Counted from the stretch's first letter, positions 37,095 to 45,952 are shown. The stretch: 64,000 nt of DNA from Haloterrigena sp. KLK7 (GCF_037914945.1 NZ_CP149787.1:868001-932000); one strand, 5' to 3'. A program made the numbers and translations. Notes: generated by a model from the letters alone, not told the origin.

Positions 37095-37964
37095 ATGAGA
37101 GTCGCTACGGGCCGACGGACGATCGCCGTCGGAAGCGGCCTGCTACTGGGAACGGCCGTCCTCGCGCTGCTGACCGTCTCCCTGCTCGGGTTCGCCGCCG
37201 GTACGGCAGCCGCCGGCGATCGGTCCGCGGCCGTCCTGCCGTCGGAACGGACGATCGACGCCGACCCCGGCGAGGCGGTGACCGTCGACGTCGTCATGCA
37301 GAGCGACGGCGGCTACGGCGGCGAAGGCGTCGAGTCGGTCACCCTCGTCGCCCGGTACAATCCCGAGTATCTCGAGATTACCGACGTCGAACGGGGGCCG
37401 TGGCTCGAGCAGGGCGCGGAGACGGAGGTCCGCGCCGAACGGGCGCTCGCACACGACGACGGTACCGCCGTCCTCGAGCAGCGGCGCGATCCCGTCGCCG
37501 ACGGCGCGACCGGCAACGCCGAACTCGCGACGCTCACGATCGCAGTCGCCGAAGACGCGCCGCCGTCGGAGGCGGCGATCTCGTTCGAGGAGAGCCGCGT
37601 CGAACTCCTGCGCGGGACGCCGATTCCGGTCTTCGATACGAACGCCACCGTCTCGATCGACGGCGGGGGCGACGAGGCACCACCGTTCGATCATCCGGAT
37701 CCGGACGAGCTCGAGACGACGGCCGTCGACGACGAAGCTACTGACGGCGCCCCGTTGTCGGGGACCGAATCGGCGACGGAAGACGAGTCGACGGAGACCG
37801 ACGGCGCTGAAAATGGAAGCGGCGAGACCGAGCGGGACGACGGGGACGCCGTTCCGAGACTCCCGGCACCGATCACGGCGGCGATCGTCGGCGGAACCGC
37901 TCTCGTCGTCGCCGTCCGATCGCGCCGAAGTGCCGGCGCTCGAGCTGGCTCGGAACGGAACTAG
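37095..37964 (+). CDS. Cohesin-like surface protein beside the 5'-nucleotidase
   Basis: 289 aa. A signal peptide (VGSGLLLGTAVLALLTVSLLGF) is followed by a cohesin-type domain (about residues 48-180): ADPGEAVTVDVVM opening strand, VESVTLVARYNPEYLEI, AELATLTIAVAE. Next comes an acidic Thr/Glu/Asp linker and a C-terminal hydrophobic helix (PAPITAAIVGGTALVVAV) with basic end RSRRSAGAR, so it is membrane-anchored. Start at 37095 begins MRVATGRR. It lies 66 bp after the nucleotidase, so co-transcription is likely. It could hold a dockerin enzyme at the surface; the only dockerins in the window are in the two PhoX proteins. Confidence 0.75.
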   Translation: MRVATGRRTIAVGSGLLLGTAVLALLTVSLLGFAAGTAAAGDRSAAVLPSERTIDADPGEAVTVDVVMQSDGGYGGEGVESVTLVARYNPEYLEITDVERGPWLEQGAETEVRAERALAHDDGTAVLEQRRDPVADGATGNAELATLTIAVAEDAPPSEAAISFEESRVELLRGTPIPVFDTNATVSIDGGGDEAPPFDHPDPDELETTAVDDEATDGAPLSGTESATEDESTETDGAENGSGETERDDGDAVPRLPAPITAAIVGGTALVVAVRSRRSAGARAGSERN

Positions 37965-38080
37965 CCGTCGATTACCCGGATAACAGGTCTTGGGAAACGG
38001 TCGTGTCCCCCCGACCAAACCGGCATCGGCAAACCCGTGAGTTCACAGCCGGGGTAATCTGCTGGCCGGATTGCCCACGG

Positions 38081-38117
38081 AGGAATCCCACGACTTCAGT
38101 CGTGTGGAGGACGTCAA
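38081..38117 (+). mobile_element. Right-end scar of an IS200/IS605 (TnpB-type) element
   Basis: GGAATCCCACGACTTCAGTCGTG followed by TGGAGGACGTCAA matches, to my memory, the hairpin and terminal word (GGAGGATGTCAA-like) of haloarchaeal IS200/IS605 right ends. The stem is CCCACGAC/GTCGTG with loop TTCA. No tnpA or tnpB is left in the 120 bp before it. It abuts the stop codon of the minus-strand gene at 38114. Confidence 0.5.
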
Positions 38118-38455
38118 TCGTCGGTTTCGCTGTTTTTCTCGACCTCGAGTTCGACGTCGTCCGGATCGACCCCGATGCGGGCGAACTGCGTCCGGACGTG
38201 TTCCTTGGCGCCCTCGAGGGCCTGCTCGCGGGTGTCGAAGCCGCGGGGCATGGGGGATTCGAACGCGAGGTGAACCTCGCGGCCGTCGATCAGCTGGGTC
38301 GAACCGCCGCTGTCGACCTCGTAGAACTCGTCGCAGACCCAGACGTAGGCGGCGTCTTCGTCGGGCGCGCCGCGAAACGAGGGCGCTCGTTCGCCCCGTT
38401 CGTACAGCGTGCCAGTGAGTTCGGTGCCGCCGGCACGACCGCGGATCAGTATCAT
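38114..38455 (-). CDS. Haloarchaeal protein resembling DUF7113
   Basis: 113 aa, starting MILIRGRAGGTELTGTLYERGERAPSF-like (only the first part is quoted from memory of the family). Also visible are YVWVCDEFYEVDSGG and a helical C-terminal half (REQALEGAKEHVRTQFARIGV). No membrane segment. I associate this with the small DUF7113 family of haloarchaea; role unknown. Its 3' end touches a transposon-end scar. Confidence 0.75.
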   Translation of the reverse strand: MILIRGRAGGTELTGTLYERGERAPSFRGAPDEDAAYVWVCDEFYEVDSGGSTQLIDGREVHLAFESPMPRGFDTREQALEGAKEHVRTQFARIGVDPDDVELEVEKNSETDD

Positions 38456-38767
38456 ACCGCTCTTTGGGCTCGTACGCGCAAAAAGACAGTGGCACGAGTC
38501 TCAGGGACGTTTCCCACCGTCTGTCGGTCTCGAACCGGATTCGCCGCCGAAACGGACCGGCCGACCCCGCGGTCGGGATCGAACGCAGCGGTTAGTATCG
38601 ACGAATCTCACGATTATCCTACCGTCTAGAAGCGAGTATTCTTCCCTCTCGAGGGGGTTTCGCGGCGGATTAGCGCGTTAGTCGGCTATTACGCGAGTAA
38701 CCATTCGTTCCGGATCCAAATCGTTTTGGAAATGGGCTTAACCCCGTTCCACCGCTGCCTGTTAGTA
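38456..38767. other. Divergent promoter region
   Basis: About 310 bp between divergent starts. A CTTTTTGCG element lies about 34 nt before the DUF7113-like gene and a GGCTTAACC element about 28 nt before the wHTH gene at 38768. Otherwise no feature. Confidence 0.45.
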
Positions 38768-39397
38768 ATGAGTTCGAAAGCGTCCATCGGCGGTGACAGC
38801 GACCGGGGCCCATTGACAGACGTCCCTGAGGAGTGTTACGACGTCCTCCGACACCCGCGCCGGCTTCGCATCCTCGCGACGCTCGGCGCCCGTCGCACGC
38901 GACTGTCGCTGATGGAACTGACGACGGCGATCGTCGAGAACGAAGACCTGGACGTCCCGACCGGTAAGGCCCGCCACGACGTCCGCATCAGTCTCGTCCA
39001 CAACCACCTCCCCCGACTGGCCGAGTACGGCCTCGTCGAGTTCGACGCCGAGACCGGCGCCGAACTGGTCGACGAACCGCCGGTCCACCCCGCCGATCTC
39101 GTCAGCCTGCTCGATCTGTGCGAGGACCCGGAGGGACAGCGCGTGCTCGAGGCGATCGTCCATCCCGTCCGAATGCGGGTCCTCGCGATGCTGTCGGGCG
39201 CCGAACGGACCGTGTCCGTCGACCGGCTCGCGTCGGAACTCGCCGCCAGCGACGTCGGCGCGGACGACCCCGAACGCGCGAAGATTTCGCTCTACCACGC
39301 ACAGCTCCCCATGCTGGCCGACGTCGGCGCACTGGAGTTCGACGCCGACGCCGGACTGGTCACGCGACGCGAGCAGACCGCGTCGATCCTCCGCTGA
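38768..39397 (+). CDS. Transcription regulator with two tandem winged-helix domains (DUF7344-like)
   Basis: 209 aa. Two repeats of about 85 residues, each of the form (L/I)xHPxRxRxLAxL...SLxHxxLPxLA(E/D)xGxxEFD. The first contains VLRHPRRLRILATLG and NHLPRLAEYGLVEFD, the second IVHPVRMRVLAMLSG and AQLPMLADVGALEFD. DUF7344-type winged helices are common haloarchaeal regulators. Start at 38768 removes an unlike leader. A role toward the neighbouring herA is possible but not shown. Confidence 0.8.
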   Translation: MSSKASIGGDSDRGPLTDVPEECYDVLRHPRRLRILATLGARRTRLSLMELTTAIVENEDLDVPTGKARHDVRISLVHNHLPRLAEYGLVEFDAETGAELVDEPPVHPADLVSLLDLCEDPEGQRVLEAIVHPVRMRVLAMLSGAERTVSVDRLASELAASDVGADDPERAKISLYHAQLPMLADVGALEFDADAGLVTRREQTASILR

Positions 39398-39623
39398 GCG
39401 CCCCTCGTCACCGCCGAACTCGCCGCCGGTCTACCGCTGGCGCGATCGGCCCTCCACCGACAACCACCGTCGCCCGGCCCGTTGACGCGGTTTCCGTTTC
39501 TCCTCGACGCCCCTGGTCGCAGGCTTCGGCCGTTCCGTTCTGTCGTCAGTCCCGATCGTCTGTCCCGACGAACCAGTGTGCCGCCTCGAAAAGTAGTTGT
39601 GGGGGCGGCCTGATGGACCTGAT

Positions 39624-41480
39624 ATGACCGATCTGGGTGACTTCGGCGATTTCAACGCCGGGTCCGGCGCCGATTCCGGCGACAGAGACGACGACGTGGG
39701 CGGTTCCGACGGATCGACGGGGACCCCGTCGAGTGCCGGCGGATCGACAGGTACGGACGGCGGAACGACCGACGAGTTCGAACCGACGCCCGTCGAGCCG
39801 CGAGGCGAGGACGTCGGTATCGGCGCGATCTGCGTCTCGCAGGGACTGCGCGTCGCCGAGGACGGCGACGAGACCACCCTGCGCGCCTACGTCACCCGCG
39901 GCAACCGTTCGTCGATCCGCATCGGGAGCTATCTGCTCGCGCCCTATCCCGACGGCGAGACCCTGTTCTGTCGTATCACCGGCCTCGAGTACGCCCAGCA
40001 GTACCACGCAGACGACGCCACCGAGATCCACGCGCGGCGCGCGATGCGATCGGACGGGGTCGACGAGGCCGACTACAAGTTCGTCGCGGAACTCGAGCCC
40101 GTCGCAGTGCTGTACGACGACGACGGCGAACTCAAACGGCGGATGACCGACCGCGTCCCCAAGCCCCAGACGGTGATCCGGCAGGCCGACGATACCGCCG
40201 AGATCAAGACCGGGCTGAAGATGCCCGACGACGGCGTCTTCCTCGGCCACCTCTCGGTCGGCGGCGAGAAGGTGCGGACCGCGGCGTCGCCGCCGACCAT
40301 CGATTATCGGCTGAAAGACGACTACGAGGCCGGCGACCCGCTGGTCTACCGACACACGCTGATCGCCGGCGGAACGGGGTCGGGGAAGACCCACGGCGCG
40401 AAGAACATCCTGCGCCAGTACCTCGCCGAGGATCGCACCTATCCGATGGACGACGGCCGCGAGGTCCGGCCCGCCGTCGTCCAGTTCGACCCGCAGGACG
40501 AGTACGCCCAGATGCACGACGACAACCCCGACCTGGACGACGAGTTCGCGCGCCGCCTCGAGCGAGAGGGAATCGCCTACGGCGGCCACGAGGACACGAC
40601 GGCGTTCGTCCCGAAGGTGGGATCGGCGTCGTACGCGGCGGGCCACCACCGCGCCCGGCAGGTCGAGTTCACGATTCCGTTCTCGATGGTCTACGACAAC
40701 CCCTGGCTGGTCGCGGGCAGCGGGCTGAACGACAACCAGTACGGCGCGCTGGTCAGCGTCCTCCTGCCGCGGTTCCGGAAGCAGTACGGCGAGGACGGCA
40801 CCTACGAGGAGTTCACGACGTTCCTCGACGACCCCGCGCTGCGCGAGGAGCTCGACGAGTCCGGCCGGGTCCACGAGGCGACCTTCGACGCGGTCCGGCG
40901 GCGCGTGCTCGGCTTCGGCCACGTCTTCGATCAGGACGCCCGCCCGATCACCGACCTCGTTCACGAGTTCGTCCGTCCCGGCGGGCTGACCGTCGTCCCG
41001 ACCTACCACATCAACGACAGCCGGGCGACCGAAACGATCGTGCTCGCGGTCTCCTCGCTGCTCATCGACCAGAAGCTCTCGAACGACCCGTTCTACGACC
41101 GGATCAAGGAGACGCCGCTGGTCCTCGGGATGGACGAGGCCCACAACTTCCTGACCGACGCCGACTCGGTACAGGCGGGGAAAGTGATCTCGAAGTTCAC
41201 CGAGGCCGCCAAACAGGGCCGCAAGGAGCGACTCGGCCTCTTTCTGATCACGCAAGACCCCCAGGACATCCACGACGCCGTCTTCAAGCAGATCAACACC
41301 ACCGTCGTCCTGAACCTCGGCGACGAGGACGCCATCAAGAGCGTCAATATCCCGAGCAACCTCGAGTCGAAGGTGCCCTACATGGAGAAGGGGCAGATGG
41401 TCGTCTACTCGCCGGACAACTCCGAACCCGTCGAACTGATCGGCCTCTCGAAGTGTCTGACCCGGCACGGCCGGGACTGA
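39624..41480 (+). CDS. herA: HerA-type DNA translocase ATPase
   Basis: 618 aa. An N-terminal low-complexity Gly/Ser/Asp segment (1-55) leads to a HAS-barrel-like domain, then a RecA-like FtsK/HerA ATPase. Walker A is GGTGSGKTHGAKN (about residues 249-261) and Walker B GMDEAHNF (about 502), followed by the sensor ITQDPQDIHDAVFKQ. HerA hexamers work with NurA in end processing at DNA breaks. nurA lies 5 kb upstream in the same orientation with unrelated genes between. Confidence 0.88.
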   Translation: MTDLGDFGDFNAGSGADSGDRDDDVGGSDGSTGTPSSAGGSTGTDGGTTDEFEPTPVEPRGEDVGIGAICVSQGLRVAEDGDETTLRAYVTRGNRSSIRIGSYLLAPYPDGETLFCRITGLEYAQQYHADDATEIHARRAMRSDGVDEADYKFVAELEPVAVLYDDDGELKRRMTDRVPKPQTVIRQADDTAEIKTGLKMPDDGVFLGHLSVGGEKVRTAASPPTIDYRLKDDYEAGDPLVYRHTLIAGGTGSGKTHGAKNILRQYLAEDRTYPMDDGREVRPAVVQFDPQDEYAQMHDDNPDLDDEFARRLEREGIAYGGHEDTTAFVPKVGSASYAAGHHRARQVEFTIPFSMVYDNPWLVAGSGLNDNQYGALVSVLLPRFRKQYGEDGTYEEFTTFLDDPALREELDESGRVHEATFDAVRRRVLGFGHVFDQDARPITDLVHEFVRPGGLTVVPTYHINDSRATETIVLAVSSLLIDQKLSNDPFYDRIKETPLVLGMDEAHNFLTDADSVQAGKVISKFTEAAKQGRKERLGLFLITQDPQDIHDAVFKQINTTVVLNLGDEDAIKSVNIPSNLESKVPYMEKGQMVVYSPDNSEPVELIGLSKCLTRHGRD

Positions 41481-41513
41481 AAAAAGAGCGTCGCGGATCG
41501 CCGTCCGACGACC

Positions 41514-42713
41514 CTAACAGAAGTTCTGCGTGACGAACACGCGGTTATCGTCGGTGACGGAGACGCCGATGCCCTCGTTCTCCCACTGGGTCGCGAGGAG
41601 GTTCTCGCGGTGGCCCGGCGAGTTCATCCACTGCGTGACGATTCCGTCCGCGAGTTCCTGCTCGGTCTCGTAGCGGACGGTCTCGCCGTCGTCGGTGACG
41701 ACCGGCGTGTCGTACCACGTCTGCGCGAGGTTCTCGCCGCCGGTGTAGCCGTTCGCGTTGCACTCGTATCCCGCCTGTTCGTACCGGTCGGTGACGTCGT
41801 TCCCTTCCGGATCGACGTGCGCGAAGTAGCCGCGCTCGGCCATGTCCTCGCTGTGGGCCCGGGCGATGTCCCGCAGCTCGGTGTCGAATTCGAGCGGCTC
41901 GAGGCCGCGGGCGGTGCGTTCCTCGTTGACCGCCTCGTGGACGTATCGCTCGAGGGCCGCGCGATCGATCTCGTCGCTCGAGCCGTCGTCGGTTTCGTCG
42001 CTCGAGCCGTCGTCGGTTTCGTCGCCCGCGGTGTCGTCGGTTTCGTCGCCCGCGGTGTCGTCGGTTTCATCGCCCGCGGTGTCGTCGGTTTCATCGCCCG
42101 CGGTGTCGTCGGTTTCATCGCCCGCGGTGTCGTCGGTTTCATCGCCCGCGGTGGCGTCAGTTTCGTTGGTCTCGTTTCCGTCAGTTTCGTCGCTATCCGT
42201 CTCGTCCGTTTCGTCGTCGCTATCGGTTTCGTCGGTCTCGTTGCTGTCGGTCTCGTCAGTTCCGTCATCGCCGTCAGTTTCACCGGTCTCCTCACCGTCC
42301 GTCTCATCCGCTCCGTCGCCGGTATCGTCATTCGTCTCGTCCGTTCCGTCGTCCGCATCGTCGGGCGTGTCCTCGTCGTCGATACGGTCAGTGATGTCGC
42401 CGTCGAACAGCGACTCGAGCAGCGACGTAGCGTCGCCGGCCTGTCCGCTATCGAGGTCGCCGACCGGCGACTCGACGTCGCTGTCGAGGCCATCGGTGGT
42501 CACCTCGACGGTGTCGTCGGTCCCCGAGGTCACCGACGAGACGGTGGTCACGTCGGACTGGGTGACGACGTTCGACTGCGAGACGTCGTCCGTATCGGTC
42601 TCGGTCGACGCGTCCTCGACCGGACTCGCGGCGGGCGCGGCGGCCCCCGCACCGACCATACTCAGAGCGAGCAACGCTACGACTGCGACGGCCGTTATCG
42701 ATTGCAGTTTCAT
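41514..42713 (-). CDS. Secreted CAP (SCP/PR1-like) domain protein with acidic repeats
   Basis: 399 aa. Signal peptide MKLQSITAVAVVALLALSM. A long Asp/Glu/Thr-rich region (about 40-265) follows, including six exact AGDETDDT repeats. Then comes a CAP domain: YVHEAVNEERTARGL, ARAHSEDMAERGYFAHVDPEG, GENLAQTWY and QWMNSPGHRENLLATQW. CAP domains in prokaryotes are secreted, of unclear activity. Start 42713 is preferred over 42737 from the TTACTATTT element at 42741-42749, giving a 5-nt leader. Confidence 0.88.
   Translation of the reverse strand: MKLQSITAVAVVALLALSMVGAGAAAPAASPVEDASTETDTDDVSQSNVVTQSDVTTVSSVTSGTDDTVEVTTDGLDSDVESPVGDLDSGQAGDATSLLESLFDGDITDRIDDEDTPDDADDGTDETNDDTGDGADETDGEETGETDGDDGTDETDSNETDETDSDDETDETDSDETDGNETNETDATAGDETDDTAGDETDDTAGDETDDTAGDETDDTAGDETDDTAGDETDDGSSDETDDGSSDEIDRAALERYVHEAVNEERTARGLEPLEFDTELRDIARAHSEDMAERGYFAHVDPEGNDVTDRYEQAGYECNANGYTGGENLAQTWYDTPVVTDDGETVRYETEQELADGIVTQWMNSPGHRENLLATQWENEGIGVSVTDDNRVFVTQNFC
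41990..42160 (-). repeat. 24-bp tandem repeat array inside the CAP protein gene
   Basis: Units reading GTCGTCGGTTTCATCGCCCG-like on the + strand, period 24 bp, code AGDETDDT about six times and grade into SSDETDDG units. Near-identical at DNA level, so length variation between strains is likely. Confidence 0.85.
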
Positions 42714-42947
42714 CCGCGATATCTTTCGGAATTTCATCGGAAATAGTAATACTCGAGATACCGGTCAGAAGATGGTTCAGGATTCTGCAAGAGTCCGTCT
42801 CGAGACGAAGGATCGATCGATACCGTTTCGAAGAACGCTGTATGCGATAGTTTCGCCCGGATTCGGTTCGCCTACGGCTCGAAAGTGTCGGATACGGCGG
42901 CCGACGGCGTCTCGAGACCGCGTCGCCGAATCGATCCGCCGGACCAC

Positions 42948-43847
42948 TCACTCCTGTGGCTGATAGTACTGCTTGAGCCAGGTCGTCAGCCCCTCGAGGT
43001 CGGGAAACAGCGTCCGGTGGTTGACGTTCATCTGGTCTAACTTGTCGCGGAACTCGAGTTTGCGCTCGCCCGGAATCACGATCTTCCGGTAACAGTCCGG
43101 GCGATCCTCGAGCCAGCGGTCGAGGGTGAGCCGGGGATCCGACTGGAACGAGAAGACGGCCGACTGATTGGCGATGCGGTCGTCGATCGCCGGCGGCCGG
43201 AAGAAGACGACGTACTGGTCGTCGGCCTCGTCGTCGGCGTCGACGCCCCACCGCTCGCGCCAGAGATCGTCCAGTCGAGAGACGTCGTTTATGTTTCGCG
43301 TCGTCGCCTCGTCTCTCGCGTCGGCCGCGGCCGCATCGGCCTCGAGCGTCGCGTTCGAGAGCAGATGCACGTCGAGCATGTCCGTCTCCGTCCGCTCGAG
43401 GACGCGCTGGTAGTGGTCGGGCAGGGAATCGTGGAGTTGCCGGAAGTCGACCGCCCAGACGGCCCCGTCGTGGGCGGTGTCGCCGTCCCGGACCGCGAAG
43501 TAGGTCGCGACCAGCGGCGAGAACGACCAGTCCAGCAATCGGGTCGGCAGGCCGTAGTGCTCGGCGATCGAGAGCAGGTGCCAGACCGACTCGGGCTCCT
43601 CGATCTCGCTCACGGCGTACTGGTGGAAGTTCCGCAACAGCAGCGACTCGAGTTTCCACTCCCCCGAGTCCCCGACGAACCGCTTGATCGAGGTCTCGAG
43701 GGTGTGGTCCCGTGAGGGGACGCCTCGGAACACGAAGGGGGAGCGATGCCGCGAGATGTCGGGCATCCACATCTCCGCGGTGACCAGTTCCTGTAGTTCC
43801 GCCCACGATTCGGCCCGGACGGTCGACGGCGAGCTATCGGCAGTCAT
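42948..43847 (-). CDS. FRG-domain protein
   Basis: 299 aa. The FRG signature is VFRGVPSRD (F40 R41 G42), followed by EHYGLPTRLLDWSFSPLVATYFAV (97-120), the most conserved block of the domain. The remaining C-terminal part (KIVIPGERKLEFRDKLDQMNV) is typical too. FRG domains are frequent in phage-defence and toxin-type loci and have been proposed to be nucleotide-modifying, but no reaction is established. Here it lies alone, between a secreted CAP protein and an SDR. Confidence 0.85.
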   Translation of the reverse strand: MTADSSPSTVRAESWAELQELVTAEMWMPDISRHRSPFVFRGVPSRDHTLETSIKRFVGDSGEWKLESLLLRNFHQYAVSEIEEPESVWHLLSIAEHYGLPTRLLDWSFSPLVATYFAVRDGDTAHDGAVWAVDFRQLHDSLPDHYQRVLERTETDMLDVHLLSNATLEADAAAADARDEATTRNINDVSRLDDLWRERWGVDADDEADDQYVVFFRPPAIDDRIANQSAVFSFQSDPRLTLDRWLEDRPDCYRKIVIPGERKLEFRDKLDQMNVNHRTLFPDLEGLTTWLKQYYQPQE

Positions 43848-43988
43848 CGGTATGTACGACCGTTCCGTCGTCGATCGCGCGTCGGTTCCGCATCGAAGCG
43901 ATACTCACAGGGTCGGGGCACGATTGTCCACGGTCGACGAAGGATACCGGTCCGAGCGCGTCGTCAGAGCGGACGTCTCGAACCGCCG

Positions 43989-44747
43989 TCACTGTGCGAG
44001 GTACCCTCCCTCGACTGGCAGCGTCACGCCGGTAACGCGGGACGAGAGGTCCGATCCGAGAAAGAGCACGGCGTTCGCGATCTCCGTCGGGTCCGCGAGG
44101 CCGGGCATCGGCTCGGTGTCCCGGAACTGAGCCTCCATCTCGGGATGGTCCTCGATGGTTCGTTCGATCATTTCGGTGCGGACGATTCCGGGTGCGACCG
44201 CGTTCGCCCGGATGCCGTCCTCGGCGTACTCGATGGCCGCGTACTTCGTGAGCTGACTGACTGCCGCCTTCGCGGCCCCGTAGCCGCTGTACTGCGGCAC
44301 CGCGACCTCACCGCCGATCGAGGAGGCGCTGACGATAGCGCCGCCGTCGTCGGCCAGCATCGCCTCGATCGCGTACTTCATTCCGTACCAGACCCCCTTC
44401 AGGTTTATATCCAGGACCTGTTCGAAGGCATCGCTATCGTACTCGTCGATTCGCGCGACCGGCCCTTCGATGGCCGCGTTGTTGTAGAGGACGTCCAAGC
44501 CGCCGTAGACGTCGATCGCAGTTTCGATCATTCGTTCGACATCATCTGGATCGGAGACGTCGGTCTCGACGAACGTCGCCTCACCGCCGTCGTCGGTTAT
44601 CGCCGCGACCGTCTCTTCGGCGCCGTCGGCGTCGACGTCGGCGACGACGACGGACGCACCGTTGTCGGCGAACGTCTGCGCCGTCGCTCGTCCGATTCCG
44701 GATGCCGCCCCCGTGATCACCGCGACGTCGTTTTCGACTACGTTCAT
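43989..44747 (-). CDS. SDR-family oxidoreductase
   Basis: 252 aa classical SDR: TGAASGIG (12-19), YNNAA (88-92), catalytic Y156 and K160 in YGAAK with a Ser at 141-143, and a C-terminal VTGVTLPVEGGYLAQ. Similar to glucose/ribitol-type or 3-oxoacyl reductases; substrate unknown. A GTG directly precedes the chosen ATG. Independent of the FRG gene (141-bp gap). Confidence 0.9.
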   Translation of the reverse strand: MNVVENDVAVITGAASGIGRATAQTFADNGASVVVADVDADGAEETVAAITDDGGEATFVETDVSDPDDVERMIETAIDVYGGLDVLYNNAAIEGPVARIDEYDSDAFEQVLDINLKGVWYGMKYAIEAMLADDGGAIVSASSIGGEVAVPQYSGYGAAKAAVSQLTKYAAIEYAEDGIRANAVAPGIVRTEMIERTIEDHPEMEAQFRDTEPMPGLADPTEIANAVLFLGSDLSSRVTGVTLPVEGGYLAQ

Positions 44748-44939
44748 CACCTGTTATCAGCCCTCCTGAGCGGATATAGCTAGTGATGCGAAAGCCATCG
44801 TGTATCATAATCTTCCGATATATGTCGCGGATAAAGGAACGGTCCCGTTCGTTCTGAGTAGCGTCACGGTAAGTGACCGGACATCGTAAATCAGACCGCG
44901 AGACGGGAACGGAACGATTCGTCGCTCCGACGGCGTCGC

Positions 44940-45551
44940 TCAGTCCGACGCGAGCAACGTCCGTTCGAAGAACGTCGCGACCTCGCTCGCGATGGCGTCG
45001 CGTTTCCCGAGGAAGAAGTGATCGCCCGCCAGCGCGGAGACCCCATCGCCGCGCTCGCGAGCGCGCTCGACCACCGGCTCCCAGTCGACGGTCGTGTCCC
45101 GTTCCCCGTAGAGGACGTGGACGGGCGTCTCGCGCTCGAGTGACTCGAGCGCCGCGACCGCGTCGAGGTCGTCGGCCAGTCGCGCGGTCGGCGCGAGGAC
45201 GGCGACGGCGTCGGGATCGACGTCCGCCGCGGCGAGCAGCGTCAGCGACGCGCCGAAGCTGTAGCCGAAGACGCCGACGGGGCAGTCGTACTCCTCGCGG
45301 GCCCAGCGGACGGCGTTGCGCACGTCCTCCCGCTCGCCGTATCCGTCGTCCCACGACCCGTAATCGAACCGGAGGCTAGCGATACCCGAGTCGCGAAGCG
45401 CCGCCGCGACCGCCACGAGGCGCTCGTCGCTGCGCGAGCCGCCGTGCTGTGGGTGGGGCGGACAGGCGACGACGATCGCGTCGGCCCCGTCGGGCGGTTC
45501 CTCGAGGATCCCGCGGACGTCGCGACCGCCGGGAATCAGGACGTCGCTCAT
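44940..45551 (-). CDS. Alpha/beta hydrolase (dienelactone-hydrolase-like)
   Basis: 203 aa. Nucleophile elbow GYSFGAS; acid in YGERDTTV and His in AGDHFFLG complete the triad. VACPPHPQHGGSRSDERLV gives the oxyanion region of short hydrolases of the YsgA/YuxL type. Start at 45551 is preferred over 45581. A small membrane-like ORF lies 36 bp upstream on the same strand and may be co-transcribed. Confidence 0.85.
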   Translation of the reverse strand: MSDVLIPGGRDVRGILEEPPDGADAIVVACPPHPQHGGSRSDERLVAVAAALRDSGIASLRFDYGSWDDGYGEREDVRNAVRWAREEYDCPVGVFGYSFGASLTLLAAADVDPDAVAVLAPTARLADDLDAVAALESLERETPVHVLYGERDTTVDWEPVVERARERGDGVSALAGDHFFLGKRDAIASEVATFFERTLLASD

Positions 45552-45587
45552 GGTCGGTCGTTCGCCGCGGGCGATAATCAAAACACG

Positions 45588-45929
45588 TCACTCGATCGGC
45601 GACGACGGACGCGCGCCGGTGCGGTCGGAAAACGACTCGCGCAATCGCAACCGCTCGTACTCGCCGACGACGGCGTAGCCGACGAATCCGAGCGGTAGGG
45701 CCGAGACGCCGAGGCCCTGTACGCCGACCCCGATGGGCGGCTCGGTCCGGCCGTCCCAGACGACGACGGCGGCGACGAGGGGACAGCGACGATCCTCGTC
45801 GACGAGTCGGTCGCGGTTCGTTCGGTTTCGGTCGACCGGTAACGGCCGCTCGAGTCCGGCGTCGGTGCCCCGCTCGATTGACCGGCCGGCTGACGGCCGC
45901 GTGACCGGTATCGAGACGGTCGCGTTCAT
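45588..45929 (-). CDS. Small uncharacterised protein, divergent from pspA
   Basis: 113 aa starting MNATVSIPVTRPSAG. A hydrophobic C-terminal half (LVAAVVVWDG, then VQGLGVSALPLGFVGYAVV) suggests one or two membrane segments. No family recognised. The strongest support is the promoter: CTTAAAAA centred 27 nt upstream, exactly where a leaderless gene would have its TATA box. The same element lies 27 nt before pspA on the other strand. Confidence 0.5.
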   Translation of the reverse strand: MNATVSIPVTRPSAGRSIERGTDAGLERPLPVDRNRTNRDRLVDEDRRCPLVAAVVVWDGRTEPPIGVGVQGLGVSALPLGFVGYAVVGEYERLRLRESFSDRTGARPSSPIE

Positions 45930-45952
45930 CACAGTCTGTTGACGAAGTGATG

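Noticed and set aside
39546-41468. 640-codon minus-strand frame opposite herA
   Set aside because: Antisense of a gene with intact Walker A and B motifs.
42448-43806. 452-codon minus-strand frame over the FRG gene
   Set aside because: Different frame from the FRG protein and Arg-rich; the FRG frame carries the conserved motifs.
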